A DNA stretch of 64,000 bases from Kibdelosporangium philippinense (GCF_021390435.2 NZ_JAJVCN010000004.1:1902501-1966500); one strand, 5' to 3'; shown: positions 8,071 to 17,003, counted from the first letter of the stretch. Notes: generated by a model not told the origin, from the letters alone. Numbers and translations: made by a program.

Positions 8071-8151
8071 GGGGCAACGCTATGTCGATCCATCCGCAAG
8101 GTGTTCCCGAAGTTACCCAGGTCAGGCTCATTTTGGGGTAAAATATCGCGT
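8071..8151. promoter_or_regulatory. Divergent leaderless promoters of LysE exporter and Lrp regulator
   Basis: In this 81-bp gap TAGCGT (8077-8082, minus strand) ends 6 bases before the LysE ATG and TAAAAT (8139-8144, plus strand) ends 7 bases before the Lrp GTG. Neither gene has a ribosome site. Any Lrp-type operator must lie between the two hexamers. Confidence 0.5.
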
Positions 8152-8592
8152 GTGGATGCCGTTGACCGGAAGATTATTGCCGAGCTGCAGAAGGACGGCC
8201 GGTTGACCATCACCGAGCTGGCCGCGCGGGTGCGGCTGAGTGTGTCGCCGTGCCATCGCAGGCTGCGTGACCTTGAGCGATCCGGCGCGATCCGCGGGTA
8301 CCGGGCGGTGATCGACCGGTCGGCGCTCGGGCTGGACTTCGAGGCTCTGGTGTTCGTGACGATGAGTACGACCGAGCGCCCGGTTGTCGCCGCGTTCGAG
8401 GAGGCCATCGCCAAGCTGCCCGAGATCGTCCAGGCCGAGCGCTTGTTCGGCGACCCGGATCACCTGCTCAGGGTCGTGACCAAGGATCTCGCCGCTTACC
8501 AGCAGTTCTACGACGAGAAACTGGCCACTTTGGCAGGTGTGCAGCGGGTGTCGTCGACGATCGTGATGAAACACGTCGTCGACCGTGTCTAG
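8152..8592 (+). CDS. Lrp/AsnC family transcriptional regulator
   Basis: A 146-residue regulator. Residues 1-55 hold the winged helix (VDRKIIAELQKDGRLTITEL, then VRLSVSPCHRRLRDLE), and residues about 65-146 the RAM ligand-binding domain with GDPDHLLRV. It probably controls the divergent LysE-type exporter in response to an amino acid. The GTG at 8152 is chosen because the TAAAAT hexamer is seven bases upstream and the open frame before it is non-coding in character. The TAG stop is part of a CTAG tetramer that opens the 8589-8916 element, so the last codon may have been set by an insertion. Confidence 0.88.
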   Translation: MDAVDRKIIAELQKDGRLTITELAARVRLSVSPCHRRLRDLERSGAIRGYRAVIDRSALGLDFEALVFVTMSTTERPVVAAFEEAIAKLPEIVQAERLFGDPDHLLRVVTKDLAAYQQFYDEKLATLAGVQRVSSTIVMKHVVDRV

Positions 8593-8916
8593 TGGCTCGT
8601 CTCAAGTCGTTGATCTTGTAACCGGGCTTCCGGTCTGTCCATAATGGATGATCAACCGTCACCTGAGTCGCACCTGTCGCACGTACCACACCTGTTACCC
8701 ACGTTGATGCCGTGAAGGTCACCTTGGCGGCGTTCAACGCCGCTAACTCGGCCCTCACGAACAGTCGCGAGCGTGACCAGCACCGGACGACACAGGAGGC
8801 GGCCCTCCCGCCGAGGAAATGCCTCATTTGGGGTCACTCTGACCACCTCAGATCGATCCTGGCTAGAGGAGACCGGCTCCACCGAATAGACGCGGCACCT
8901 TCCGAGACACCACTAG
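8589..8916. mobile_element. CTAG-bounded non-coding segment, possible MITE
   Basis: A 320-bp gene-free segment lies between two CTAG tetramers that coincide with the TAG stops of both flanking convergent genes. Its ends are similar inverted repeats: CTAGTGG, a short gap and GTCTCAAG on the left, and CTAGTGG, T, GTCTCGGAAG reading inward from the right. It contains a degenerate copy of the GTGAAGG hairpin (about 8711-8757). I infer a non-autonomous element or insertion remnant with a CTAG target duplication; no transposase is present. Confidence 0.42.
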
Positions 8917-9713
8917 GTCCAGGTCGCGGTCTCGGGATCGATGCCATTCACACGAGCGCTGGCGTCGATGATGCGACGGAACCACGTGGCAAGGCCGGGT
9001 CGGATGCCGTTGTAGTGGGCGGCATATCCCGGATCGCCCTCGAACATCCGGCCGAGACAGACCTGCATCTGCCTGCTGAGGGGAAAATACGACGCGAACA
9101 CCTCGCGATGCTGCTCGACGAGCTGATTCGCTTCCGCGCTACCAGGCTGGACGCCCGCGTCCATCGCATCCCCCAATGCTCCTTCGAAGCCGAGCATGGC
9201 GTCGGCGATGGCCTGCCATTCCTCCGGACCGCGATCGGCTGAGCCTTCAGCGAACTGCTGCCATTGCGTCGTGTCGCCGTAGCGCTGACGGGCTTGGACC
9301 GACCAATCCGGGTTCCACTGTGGACCGATGATCGCGACCTGCTGCTCGGCGGTCAGCAGCAGGCCGCGCTCGTGGGCGTCGATCATCCGATCCAGTCCGG
9401 CGCTCAGTTCTCGCAGCCGCTTGATCCGGTCAGCGACCTGGGCGCGCTGGGCCCGCAACGCCTCGGGCACGGCCGTGGTCGAGTCCAAGATGGACCGGAT
9501 CTTGTCCAGCCCGAGGCCGAGCTCGCGATAGATGACGATGCGGTGCAAGCGTTCCAGATCACCAGCGGTGTAAAGCCGGTATCCACCGGCCGTACGCAGC
9601 GACGGCCGCGCCAGGCCGACCTCATCCCAATGGTGCAGCGCTCGGACGGTCACGCCAAGACGCGTCGAGACCTGACCGACGGTCAGGCCTTCGACATCAG
9701 TGGGATCAGGCAT
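8913..9713 (-). CDS. MerR family regulator with TipAS effector domain
   Basis: A 266-residue regulator. Residues 10-80 are the MerR DNA-binding domain (GLTVGQVSTRLGVTVRALHHWDEVGL, then GGYRLYTAGDLERL), and about 80-125 the coiled-coil dimer helix. From about 140 to the end is a TipAS-like antibiotic/peptide-binding domain (WQQFAEGSADRGPEEWQAIA, FYFPLSRQMQVCLGRMF-type helices). TipAL-type proteins bind drugs and activate promoters with 19-bp spacers. It is the second gene after a VOC protein and overlaps it by eight bases. The shared promoter carries an ideal MerR operator. ATG at 9713 chosen; ATG 9722 is possible. Confidence 0.92.
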   Translation of the reverse strand: MPDPTDVEGLTVGQVSTRLGVTVRALHHWDEVGLARPSLRTAGGYRLYTAGDLERLHRIVIYRELGLGLDKIRSILDSTTAVPEALRAQRAQVADRIKRLRELSAGLDRMIDAHERGLLLTAEQQVAIIGPQWNPDWSVQARQRYGDTTQWQQFAEGSADRGPEEWQAIADAMLGFEGALGDAMDAGVQPGSAEANQLVEQHREVFASYFPLSRQMQVCLGRMFEGDPGYAAHYNGIRPGLATWFRRIIDASARVNGIDPETATWT

Positions 9714-10227
9714 GCTCCCCATTGTCGCTTGGCGGGGTGATCCCGACAGCCGCAAGGTTGCGTGCCTCCTCACTGTCCGGGTCGTACGGCTTCGCCGCGG
9801 TGAAGATGATCCGGGCGTTCTCGGGCGTGATCACCTCCACGTCACGGGTATTCCATGGCGTGTCGCGTGGACCGTCGACCGAGTCCGGGCGGATCGCACG
9901 GCAAGCCTCGACAATGGACTCGACCTGGTTGAGCACGCACGAGAAGCTGAAGCTGATCGCAGGTGCCTTGTCCGGAACGGTCTGCGCCGCGACGAGGAGC
10001 ACGTCCTGGAACGCCCACCGGCGCAAGTGCGTGATCGTGCCGGGAATGGTGAACAGGTCGATGAACCCGAGCCCTCGGGTCCAGAAGTCCACCGAGGCCG
10101 CCAAATCGTTCGTCGGGATCGTCACGAACGCGGGCATCGCGTAGATGCCACGGAACGGCTCCGGCGCGACCGCGTCCGGGCCGACCGGCACAGGGCTCAT
10201 CTCGAAGGCGTTGTAGTAGTCATTCAC
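9706..10227 (-). CDS. VOC (glyoxalase/bleomycin-resistance fold) protein
   Basis: A 173-residue protein with one VOC module pair: MPAFVTIPTNDLAASVDFWTRGLGF opens the fold and DVEVITPENARIIFTAAKPYD closes it. VOC proteins include drug-binding resistance proteins and dioxygenases. Its operon with a TipAS-type MerR regulator makes a role in binding or detoxifying the inducer plausible (inference). The GTG at 10227 is supported by the MerR-type promoter, whose -10 element ends seven bases upstream, giving a leaderless mRNA. An ATG at 10200 is the alternative. The gene overlaps the MerR gene at its 3' end. Confidence 0.85.
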   Translation of the reverse strand: MNDYYNAFEMSPVPVGPDAVAPEPFRGIYAMPAFVTIPTNDLAASVDFWTRGLGFIDLFTIPGTITHLRRWAFQDVLLVAAQTVPDKAPAISFSFSCVLNQVESIVEACRAIRPDSVDGPRDTPWNTRDVEVITPENARIIFTAAKPYDPDSEEARNLAAVGITPPSDNGEHA

Positions 10228-10265
10228 CCGACCTACCTTGCAGCCTCACGTTACGTGAGGGTCAA
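10228..10265 (-). promoter_or_regulatory. MerR-type promoter/operator of the VOC-MerR operon
   Basis: On the minus strand, TTGACC (10260-10265) and CAAGGT (10235-10240) are separated by exactly 19 bp, the overlong spacer typical of MerR-activated promoters. The perfect dyad CCTCACG-TTA-CGTGAGG (10244-10260) fills the spacer. The -10 ends seven bases before the GTG start. The dyad overlaps the tctA stop codon. Confidence 0.82.
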
Positions 10266-11748
10266 GCTGTTTGTTGCGTCGCACCCTCCGCAGGATCGGC
10301 ACGACCACGACAGCCACCACGAACAGGCCCGCCAGGGTCGCGGACACCGGCCGTTGCAGGAAACCAAGGAGGTTCCCGTCGAACAGTCGCATCGACCGGC
10401 GGAACGAGCTTTCCAGCAGCTTGCCGAGCACGAACGCCAGCACCAGTGGCCCCGGCTCGAACCCGAGCTTCTTCATGCCGTAGCCGACCAGGCCGAGCAC
10501 GATGACCACGAACATGTCGAAGGTGCTGTTACGGATGCTGTACACGCCGATCATCGTGATCAGGATCGTCAGCGGCGCAAGAATCCCCGGCCGCACCTTC
10601 AACAGCCGCACGAACACGCCGATCAGCGGGATACTCAGCAGCAACAGGAAGACGTTGCCGACGTACATCGAGTTGACCACACCCCAGAACACGTCCGGGT
10701 GCTCGACGATCAACTGCGGTCCCGGCGGAATTCCCTGCAGCAGCAACGCTCCGAACAACACCGCCATGGTCGCGTTCGCCGGGATTCCCAGTGTCAGCAA
10801 CGGGATGAACGACGACGTCGCCGCCGCGTTGTTGGCTGTCTCCGGCGCGGCCACGCCCTCGATCGCGCCCTTGCCGAGCCGTTCGGGCTCTTTGGACGAT
10901 CGTTTCTCCACCGCATAGGCCACAAAGGACGACATGGTCGCGCCGCCGCCGGGCAGCACACCGAGCACGAAACCCACGATCGAGCCACGCACAATGGCCA
11001 GCCGGGACTTGAGCCATTCGAGTCTCGTCGGCAATGCCCGGCCGAACGAGCTGATCGTGGGCTGCTCCCGAAGCCGGTGTTCGAGGTTGTAGAGGATCTC
11101 GGCGACCCCGAACAGTCCCATTGCGACGATCACGAAGTCGATCCCGTCGGCCAACTGGTCGCTGCCGAACACGAACCGAGGCGCAGCCACGATCGGGTCG
11201 CTGCCGATCGTGGCCAGCAGCAGGCCCAAAGCCGCTGCCGCGATTCCCTTCACCAGCGACCCGTTCACCAATGTGGCCACCAGCAAGACGCCGATCAACG
11301 CCAGCATCGTGTACTCGGCAGGACCGAACTCCAGTGCGAAGTCCGCGACCAGCGGCGCGATGAACGTCAGCAGGATGATCGACGCGGTCCCGCCGATGAA
11401 CGACCCGATCGCCGCGATGCCCAACGCGGACCCGGCTTTGCCTTGGCGGGCGAGTTCATGGCCGTCGAACACAGTGACCACAGTGGACGCCTCACCCGGC
11501 AGCCGGAGCAGCACCGAGGTGATCGTGCCGCCATATTGGGCGCCGTAGAAGATCCCGGCGAGCAGGATCACCGCGGCCGCGGGCTCGATGCTGTACGTGA
11601 TCGGTAGGAGGATCGAGATCGTCGCAGCCGGGCCGAGCCCCGGCAGGACACCGACGAGCATCCCGAGCGTCACGCCGACAAGGCAGTACAGCAGGTTCTG
11701 CGGCTCGAACACGACCGAGAACCCCGCCAGCACTGGTCCGAAGTCCAT
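10246..11748 (-). CDS. tctA: Tripartite tricarboxylate transporter, large permease TctA
   Basis: A 500-residue membrane protein, the normal TctA length, with about 11-12 helices. The family signature GVLPGLGPAATISILLP lies near residues 33-49, and GIFYGAQYGGTITSVLLRLPGE near 65-86. It forms the sodium-driven translocation pore for a carboxylate delivered by TctC. Gene order on the minus strand is tctC-tctB-tctA, a complete transporter. TctB ends ten bases upstream. The last codons overlap the operator of the next operon. Confidence 0.95.
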   Translation of the reverse strand: MDFGPVLAGFSVVFEPQNLLYCLVGVTLGMLVGVLPGLGPAATISILLPITYSIEPAAAVILLAGIFYGAQYGGTITSVLLRLPGEASTVVTVFDGHELARQGKAGSALGIAAIGSFIGGTASIILLTFIAPLVADFALEFGPAEYTMLALIGVLLVATLVNGSLVKGIAAAALGLLLATIGSDPIVAAPRFVFGSDQLADGIDFVIVAMGLFGVAEILYNLEHRLREQPTISSFGRALPTRLEWLKSRLAIVRGSIVGFVLGVLPGGGATMSSFVAYAVEKRSSKEPERLGKGAIEGVAAPETANNAAATSSFIPLLTLGIPANATMAVLFGALLLQGIPPGPQLIVEHPDVFWGVVNSMYVGNVFLLLLSIPLIGVFVRLLKVRPGILAPLTILITMIGVYSIRNSTFDMFVVIVLGLVGYGMKKLGFEPGPLVLAFVLGKLLESSFRRSMRLFDGNLLGFLQRPVSATLAGLFVVAVVVVPILRRVRRNKQLDPHVT

Positions 11749-11758
11749 GGCGATCCCT

Positions 11759-12184
11759 TCAGATCACGAACAAGTGCGGCAGCGGCACGCGCAGGCCGAG
11801 GATGAACAGGGCGTAGGCCGCCGCGGTCGCGACCACTGAGACAATGCCGGTGACCAGCCAGCTCTCCTGGCCGAACGCCTTCAACCACAGCGCGAGCAAC
11901 AGAATCGTCGGGATCTCGAACCCGGTGAGCTCGAACAGATAGGCGTACACGCCCAGGCTCACCGCGGCGATCACGACCGTGATCGCGCCTCGGGTGAATC
12001 CCTCGGTGTCCGGCCGTGCCTCGACGATGATCGCGATCCCGGCGGCGACCAGCACCACCGACACCACGACCGGCCACAACCCCGGGCCTGGGTTGGTCAG
12101 CGACCCGAAGTCGAGGTCGGCCGCGAACCACAGCGCGACAAGGCCGAGCAGGATCGGCGGGACGCCTGCGACGGCGCGCGTCAT
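11759..12184 (-). CDS. tctB: Tripartite tricarboxylate transporter, small permease TctB
   Basis: A 141-residue protein with four hydrophobic helices, the usual size of TctB. The first helix (PPILLGLVALWFAADLDFG) ends in the FGSLTNPGPGLWP motif that is common in the family. It is the small membrane subunit partnering TctA. Its start overlaps the tctC stop as ATGA (12181-12184), so synthesis is coupled. Confidence 0.92.
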   Translation of the reverse strand: MTRAVAGVPPILLGLVALWFAADLDFGSLTNPGPGLWPVVVSVVLVAAGIAIIVEARPDTEGFTRGAITVVIAAVSLGVYAYLFELTGFEIPTILLLALWLKAFGQESWLVTGIVSVVATAAAYALFILGLRVPLPHLFVI

Positions 12185-13167
12185 GAGCCGAACGTCAGAC
12201 CGTACTTGCGGACTTGTTCCGCGTACACGTTCGCGGCCTCGGCGATGTGTGTCCGTGCCTCGTCGCCGGAGACTTCCCAGCGCTCGACATAGTTGTCGCT
12301 CAGGAACTTCTCGTACGCGGCGTCCTTGCGTGCTTCGGCGAAGCTGTTCGCCAGCTTCGTCGACACAGTCTCGGGCAGTCCGGACGGCGCGACGACGAAC
12401 CGGCGCTGGTCGACCACGACGTCGTAGCCGCTTTCCTTGACAGTCGGCACATCGGGGACGAACTTGCTGCGTTGGTCGGAGAATACGGCCAAAGCGCGCA
12501 TTCTGCCTGCCTTGATGTGCGGCATGGTCTCGGACAACGAACCTGACAACGCGTCAACCTGCTTGCCCAGCAAGGCGGTCACGGCAGGCGCGCCGCCGTC
12601 GAACGGTACGTCGGTCGCCTGGACGTTGGCTGCCTTGAACAACAGCGCCTGCGACAGCTGGGCTCCGGTGCCGACGCCGGACGTGGCGTACCTGACTGAC
12701 TGCGCGTCAACCAGATCCTTGAGTGTCCGATATGGCGAGTCCGCGTTCACCACGAGGATGTAGTCCTCGGTGGTCAGAGTGGCCACAATGGTCAGTTTGT
12801 CCAGCTGGATCGCGGTCGGGTCCTTGATGGCCAGCGGGGTGATGGCGAAAAGGGACTTCACCAGCAACCCGATGTTGTACCCGTCCGGCGGTTGTGCGAG
12901 CACCTCCTTGCCGCCGACGGCACCGTTCGCGCCGGGTTTGTTGGCGACCGGCATGGATTGTCCCAGTTGCTTTTCCGCGACCTTGGCCGCGGCCCGCCCG
13001 ACTATGTCGGTGCTTCCGCCTGGCGGAAAAGGAACCGTGAACTGGACGGCGCGATTCGGGTAGGAGGCGGCATTGCTGCCGCCTTGTACGCCGTTACATG
13101 CACTGGTGGAGACCAGAATCGTCGCGAGCGCGGCAAGAAGTCGGCGCCGCCGGACGGGCACAGTCAT
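12181..13167 (-). CDS. tctC: Tripartite tricarboxylate transporter substrate-binding lipoprotein TctC (Bug family)
   Basis: A 328-residue extracytoplasmic binding protein. The N-terminus has basic residues, a hydrophobic core (LLAALATILV) and a lipobox-like STSAC, so Cys24 is the likely lipid anchor. The mature part opens with YPNRAVQFTVPFPPGGSTD, the diagnostic Bug-family strand and glycine loop, and has NKPGANGAVGGKEV at about 76-90. It captures a di- or tricarboxylate for TctAB. AAGGAG precedes the ATG by five bases. Ligand identity is unknown. Its upstream region is abutted by an IS3 remnant about 50 bp away. Confidence 0.94.
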   Translation of the reverse strand: MTVPVRRRRLLAALATILVSTSACNGVQGGSNAASYPNRAVQFTVPFPPGGSTDIVGRAAAKVAEKQLGQSMPVANKPGANGAVGGKEVLAQPPDGYNIGLLVKSLFAITPLAIKDPTAIQLDKLTIVATLTTEDYILVVNADSPYRTLKDLVDAQSVRYATSGVGTGAQLSQALLFKAANVQATDVPFDGGAPAVTALLGKQVDALSGSLSETMPHIKAGRMRALAVFSDQRSKFVPDVPTVKESGYDVVVDQRRFVVAPSGLPETVSTKLANSFAEARKDAAYEKFLSDNYVERWEVSGDEARTHIAEAANVYAEQVRKYGLTFGS

Positions 13168-13220
13168 GACAGCTCCTTACGAGCGTATGAGTGTTGTCCT
13201 GCTGGCGGCGGACTCTTACG

Positions 13221-13820
13221 TCAGCTCCCGTTGTACCACTGGATCATCGACTGGGCCATCGGACTGTCGCCGACCGGGCCGAGCGTGGTGTCCACTCCAG
13301 ACGCCGCGAGGCGCTCGCTGTAGGTGATCACGGTGTGTCCGTGGTGCCATGCCGCGCCCCATATCGCGGTTTCCAAGGCAGTGAGTACCCGCTCGGTGGA
13401 AATGACGCCAGTCCGCTCGTAGGCGACGATTTTGCGTGCGTCCTCGTCGACCACGAACAGCGCTCCGGCGTGGAAGTCCACGTACCACCGGCGGATTTTC
13501 GGTCCATCGGTGGTGACGGGCCGTGGCCCGCCGGAGATCTTCATATCGCGCATCAGCCGCTCGACCGTGCAGCGGGCGATTGTGACGCCTTCGGCGTTGA
13601 GCCTGCGCCAGATTCGCCGCGACCCGGCCGATGTCTCGGCGAAGACGCGCAGGATCTCGCGCTTCATGTCCTCGTCACGGCGTGAGCGTTGCGACAGCGG
13701 CCGTGCGATGGCCGCGTAGTACGTCGACGGAGCGATCCCCAGAACTCGGCAGATCGGCTCGACTCCGAACGTGCTCTTGTGTTCGTTGACGAATTTGATC
13801 AGTTGCTCGGTCGCGGGTCG
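13221..13820 (-). pseudogene. IS3 family transposase OrfB, degenerate
   Basis: In the -1 frame relative to orfA the sequence reads EQLIKFVNEHKSTFGVEPIC, then RVLGIAPSTYYAAIARPLSQ, a normal IS3 OrfB beginning. Only about 195 residues follow, whereas OrfB is usually near 280. The second catalytic aspartate motif (HSDRGxQY) is missing and replaced by HTVITYSERLAAS. The third (AEAxN) is changed to MAQSMIQWYN, without the glutamate. The C-terminal end is absent. The element is therefore probably immobile. Confidence 0.75.
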
Positions 13821-14143
13821 AGCTCCCGCGCGAAAAAAGCCGATGCGGCTTTCAGTATCTCGTTCGACCGGCGAAGCTGCTGGACTTCTCTGGTCAGTTC
13901 GGTGATCCGGCGTTCGGCGGACATCGGCGTTCCGCTCGACTCGCCATGGATTTCGGCTTGCCGGACCCAGCTGCGCAGTGACTGGTCGCCGATCCCGAGC
14001 CTGGTGGCCACCTCGGCGATGACGCCGTAGGAGTTGCCACGGGCCCGTCGGGTGTCGAACACCAGGCGGACGGCGCGAGTGCGCAGCTCATCCGGATATT
14101 TTTTGGGTGCGGGCACGGGAAGATCGTGCTCCCGCACCTGCAT
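13799..14143 (-). CDS. IS3 family transposase OrfA
   Basis: About 114 residues from the ATG at 14143. The helix-turn-helix (KKYPDELRTRAVRLVFDTR, then IGDQSLRSWVRQAEI) is followed by a leucine-zipper-like helix (ERRITELTREVQQLRRSNEILKAA). Near the 3' end the minus strand reads GCTTTTTTC, a slippery T-TTT-TTC site where a -1 shift would enter orfB. That is the classical way IS3 elements make OrfAB. This part looks intact, but its partner is not. Confidence 0.82.
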   Translation of the reverse strand: MQVREHDLPVPAPKKYPDELRTRAVRLVFDTRRARGNSYGVIAEVATRLGIGDQSLRSWVRQAEIHGESSGTPMSAERRITELTREVQQLRRSNEILKAASAFFARELDPRPSN

Positions 14144-14300
14144 ACGCCCTGCACAATTCGCGTACAAACGGGCGGCCAAAAATAGTTCAGTGCCTATACT
14201 TGACTGCCCGAAACCTCCGATGTGTACTGGATAAGCCCTGCATCCGCCGCTCTTGCCGTCGCTCCCTGTGTCTGTTCAGCGATGGCAGGAAGGACTCGTC

Positions 14301-17003
14301 GTGCGCTCAATTCGTGCTGCCCTGATGACCGTCGTCTTGCTCGCTGGCGTGCCCGTTGCGACGCTTGCTTCCCCTACTGATGCCGCCTTCAACCCGTCCT
14401 CCGGGGTGTTGGACGTCGACTACGCCAGTTATCCGGCCAAGCACGACGTGGTCTACAACCGGCCGAACACCAATAAGCTGCATGGCCTGTTCGCGGGCAA
14501 TGGTCGGATGGGTGCGATGGCGTGGCACCAAAACGGCCTGACCATGCAGGTCTCGGGCGTGGACACATCGCAGCAGACGGCGTTCGGCGCGGGGATGGCG
14601 AATCTGACGACCACTCCAGCTATGGATAGCGGATACTCCAGCTATCAGCAGCGGCTCTCGCTCTATGACGGCACGCTGACCACGAAGTACGACGCCAACC
14701 GCGCAGTGACCGTGATGGGCTCGCCGAACTCCGAGGTCATGGGCGTGCACGTCGACGACACCCGTGGGGGAGTACAGAACATCAGCTTCGAGCTGAGCCT
14801 GTGGAACGTCAGCAACCTCGGCAACAGCGGGGACGTCCCGAACCTGGACACGTGGAAGACCGTCACCGCGTACGCCGACTCCGGCAGTGCCGGGATCAGC
14901 CGTGGCCAGTCCGACCCGCAGAACTTCGGCTACACGCTGGCTGCGACCGTCGAGGGCGCCCCATTCACGACCCAGGTGGTGAACAACAGTCGCGTCCGGT
15001 TCACCATCACACCGTCCACAAGCTACACAATCTGGTTCACCGCGAGCACCAGGCTCAACGCGCCAGGCAACAACTCGGTGACCCAGGCCCGCAACGCGCT
15101 CAACTCAGTCAGAAGCACGGGCTACGCCGCCACGCTGACCAACTTCCGCAACTGGTGGCACGCGTTCTGGCAGAAGTCGTTCGTGCAGTACTCCAACGGT
15201 TCCCGCGAGGCCGATTACCTGGAGAACGTCTACTACCTGAGTACGTACATGATCGCCTCGGGTGGATATGGCAACTATCCGTTCCACTTCATCAACGGTG
15301 TCTTCCGGGCGACCGAGGATCAGACAAAGTGGAGCAACTCCTACTGGTACTGGAACCAGCGGGACGTCTACAACTCGTTCCTGGCGTCCAACCACGCCGA
15401 CCTGATGGCCGGCTTCAACCGGATGTACAGCAGGAACTACAGCTATCTGAAGTCCTACACGCAGACCCGATACGGCATCGACGGCCTGTGGGTGCCCGAG
15501 ACGATGGGCTGGGACGGAAACGCCCGCGGCACGATCAACAGCGACTACACCAAGAACATCTACTCGACCGGCACCGAAGCCGCGTACAACATGTATCTCC
15601 AGTACCGGTACACGAACGACGCGAACTACCTGCGTACCACGGCTTATCCATACATGCGTGAGGTCGTGAAGTTCTATGCGGCCAGATTGTCCTTTGACGG
15701 CAGCAAGTACTACATGGCCACGTCCAACTCGCATGAGACGTACTGGAATGTCCGCAACGCCATCACGGATCTCGCGGCTGTGCGGTTGTTGTTCCCGCTG
15801 ACCATCCAGATTTCGACCGAACTCGGCCTCGACGCGGGTTTGCGTGGCCAATGGCAGAACATCGTGAACAACCTGGTCGCTTATCCGGTGGAGAACGGCG
15901 CCTACGTGCCGCATCAGCCGCCGATCGCCCAGACCCGCAACAACGAGAACGTCGCGGTCGAGCTCGTGTGGCCGTATGACCTGACCGGCATTGGTTATCC
16001 CGACCAGTCCATGGCGGTGACGACCTGGAACCGGCGGCCTTTCCCGTATGGCAACGTCTGGGCTCCGGATGCCGCGCAAGCGGCCCGGCTGGGTCTCGGC
16101 GACCAGACCATGCAGGGCATGAAGCAAATGCTGCGGCAGTACCAGAACTATCCCAATGGCATGACGAACAACACGAACGGCGTCTACGAGTACCTCGGCG
16201 TGCACCTGACCGCGATGAACGAGGCACTCATGCAGTCGTACAACGGGAAGATCCGCGTTTTCCCGGCGATTCCCAGTGATTCCTCGTTCGTCGGCAAGTT
16301 CACCCTGCTGGCCAAGGATGGTTTCCTGGTCAGCTCGGAACGTGAGGCGAGCGAGACGAAGTACGTCGGAATCCGCAGCCTGTATGGAAAGCCGACTCGA
16401 ATCGTCAACCCGTGGGGTACTCAACAGGTCCGGGTCCGGCGCACGTCCGACAACGCGGTCCTGCAGACGACCTCGGCCGCCGAGCTCGACCTGCCGACCG
16501 CCGCGAACACCGTCTACGTGGTCGAACGTACCGCGAAACCGTTGACCAACTATGCCTCGACCAGACTCACCGGCACTGCCAACCAGGGCTCGAAGTCCCT
16601 CGCTGGCACGGCATCGACCTTGGGCCTTGACGCGACCGCCAACCCGATGGTCAACAACACCGACGTCACGTATGGCGCGAACTGGTACCTCACAACGAAT
16701 CGCGGCTACGGCGACTACAACGACGACACCCACCACAGCAATACGATCGACGCGTCCGCCCAGTACACGTTCACCGGTACAGGTGTGCAGTTCATTTCCG
16801 AACGTTTCAGCGACATGGGAACCGTGGACGTCTATCTGGACAACGCTTTCCAAGCGACCGTGAACCTCCGGATCTCCGGTGCGCGGCAGTCGCAGCAGGT
16901 GGTGTGGGAACGCCAAGGCCTGCCGCGCGGCAGCCACACGATCCGGATCGTCAACCGCAGCACCTCGGTCGGCATGATCGACGCGTTCCGCATCACCCCA
17001 TAG
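14301..17003 (+). CDS. Secreted glycoside hydrolase, GH95-like (DUF5703-type N-domain)
   Basis: A 900-residue exported protein. The start is the GTG at 14301, preceded by AGGAAGGA, and yields a signal peptide (AALMTVVLLAGVPVATLAS) cut near residue 23. The N-terminal domain has VVYNRPNTNKLHGLFAGNGR, the start of GH95-like proteins with a DUF5703 domain. The middle is an (alpha/alpha)6-type catalytic region rich in aromatic residues, for example GYGNYPFHFINGVF and YGIDGLWVPETMGWDG. The last 150 residues form a beta-rich carbohydrate-binding-like domain ending AFRITP. GH95 enzymes act on fucosides or galactosides; the exact sugar is inference. It stands alone, with a hairpin repeat just after the stop. 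Confidence 0.82.
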   Translation: MRSIRAALMTVVLLAGVPVATLASPTDAAFNPSSGVLDVDYASYPAKHDVVYNRPNTNKLHGLFAGNGRMGAMAWHQNGLTMQVSGVDTSQQTAFGAGMANLTTTPAMDSGYSSYQQRLSLYDGTLTTKYDANRAVTVMGSPNSEVMGVHVDDTRGGVQNISFELSLWNVSNLGNSGDVPNLDTWKTVTAYADSGSAGISRGQSDPQNFGYTLAATVEGAPFTTQVVNNSRVRFTITPSTSYTIWFTASTRLNAPGNNSVTQARNALNSVRSTGYAATLTNFRNWWHAFWQKSFVQYSNGSREADYLENVYYLSTYMIASGGYGNYPFHFINGVFRATEDQTKWSNSYWYWNQRDVYNSFLASNHADLMAGFNRMYSRNYSYLKSYTQTRYGIDGLWVPETMGWDGNARGTINSDYTKNIYSTGTEAAYNMYLQYRYTNDANYLRTTAYPYMREVVKFYAARLSFDGSKYYMATSNSHETYWNVRNAITDLAAVRLLFPLTIQISTELGLDAGLRGQWQNIVNNLVAYPVENGAYVPHQPPIAQTRNNENVAVELVWPYDLTGIGYPDQSMAVTTWNRRPFPYGNVWAPDAAQAARLGLGDQTMQGMKQMLRQYQNYPNGMTNNTNGVYEYLGVHLTAMNEALMQSYNGKIRVFPAIPSDSSFVGKFTLLAKDGFLVSSEREASETKYVGIRSLYGKPTRIVNPWGTQQVRVRRTSDNAVLQTTSAAELDLPTAANTVYVVERTAKPLTNYASTRLTGTANQGSKSLAGTASTLGLDATANPMVNNTDVTYGANWYLTTNRGYGDYNDDTHHSNTIDASAQYTFTGTGVQFISERFSDMGTVDVYLDNAFQATVNLRISGARQSQQVVWERQGLPRGSHTIRIVNRSTSVGMIDAFRITP

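Larger units (their letters stand above)
13221..14143 (-). mobile_element. Decayed IS3-family insertion sequence
   Basis: An orfA/orfB pair of the IS3 family on the minus strand, with a shortened and altered orfB. I could not define terminal repeats or target duplications, so the ends are uncertain. It lies between the tctC promoter region and the glycoside hydrolase gene. Confidence 0.8.

Noticed and set aside
9700..11607. Very long plus-strand open frame (635 codons) antisense to VOC and tctA
   Set aside because: Translation is rich in Arg/His/Gln with no family resemblance, while the minus-strand frames are clear VOC and TctA proteins. It is a GC-bias shadow.
15105..16937. 610-codon minus-strand open frame opposite the glycoside hydrolase
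   Set aside because: Low-complexity Arg/Val composition, no ribosome site, and the plus strand encodes a complete secreted enzyme.
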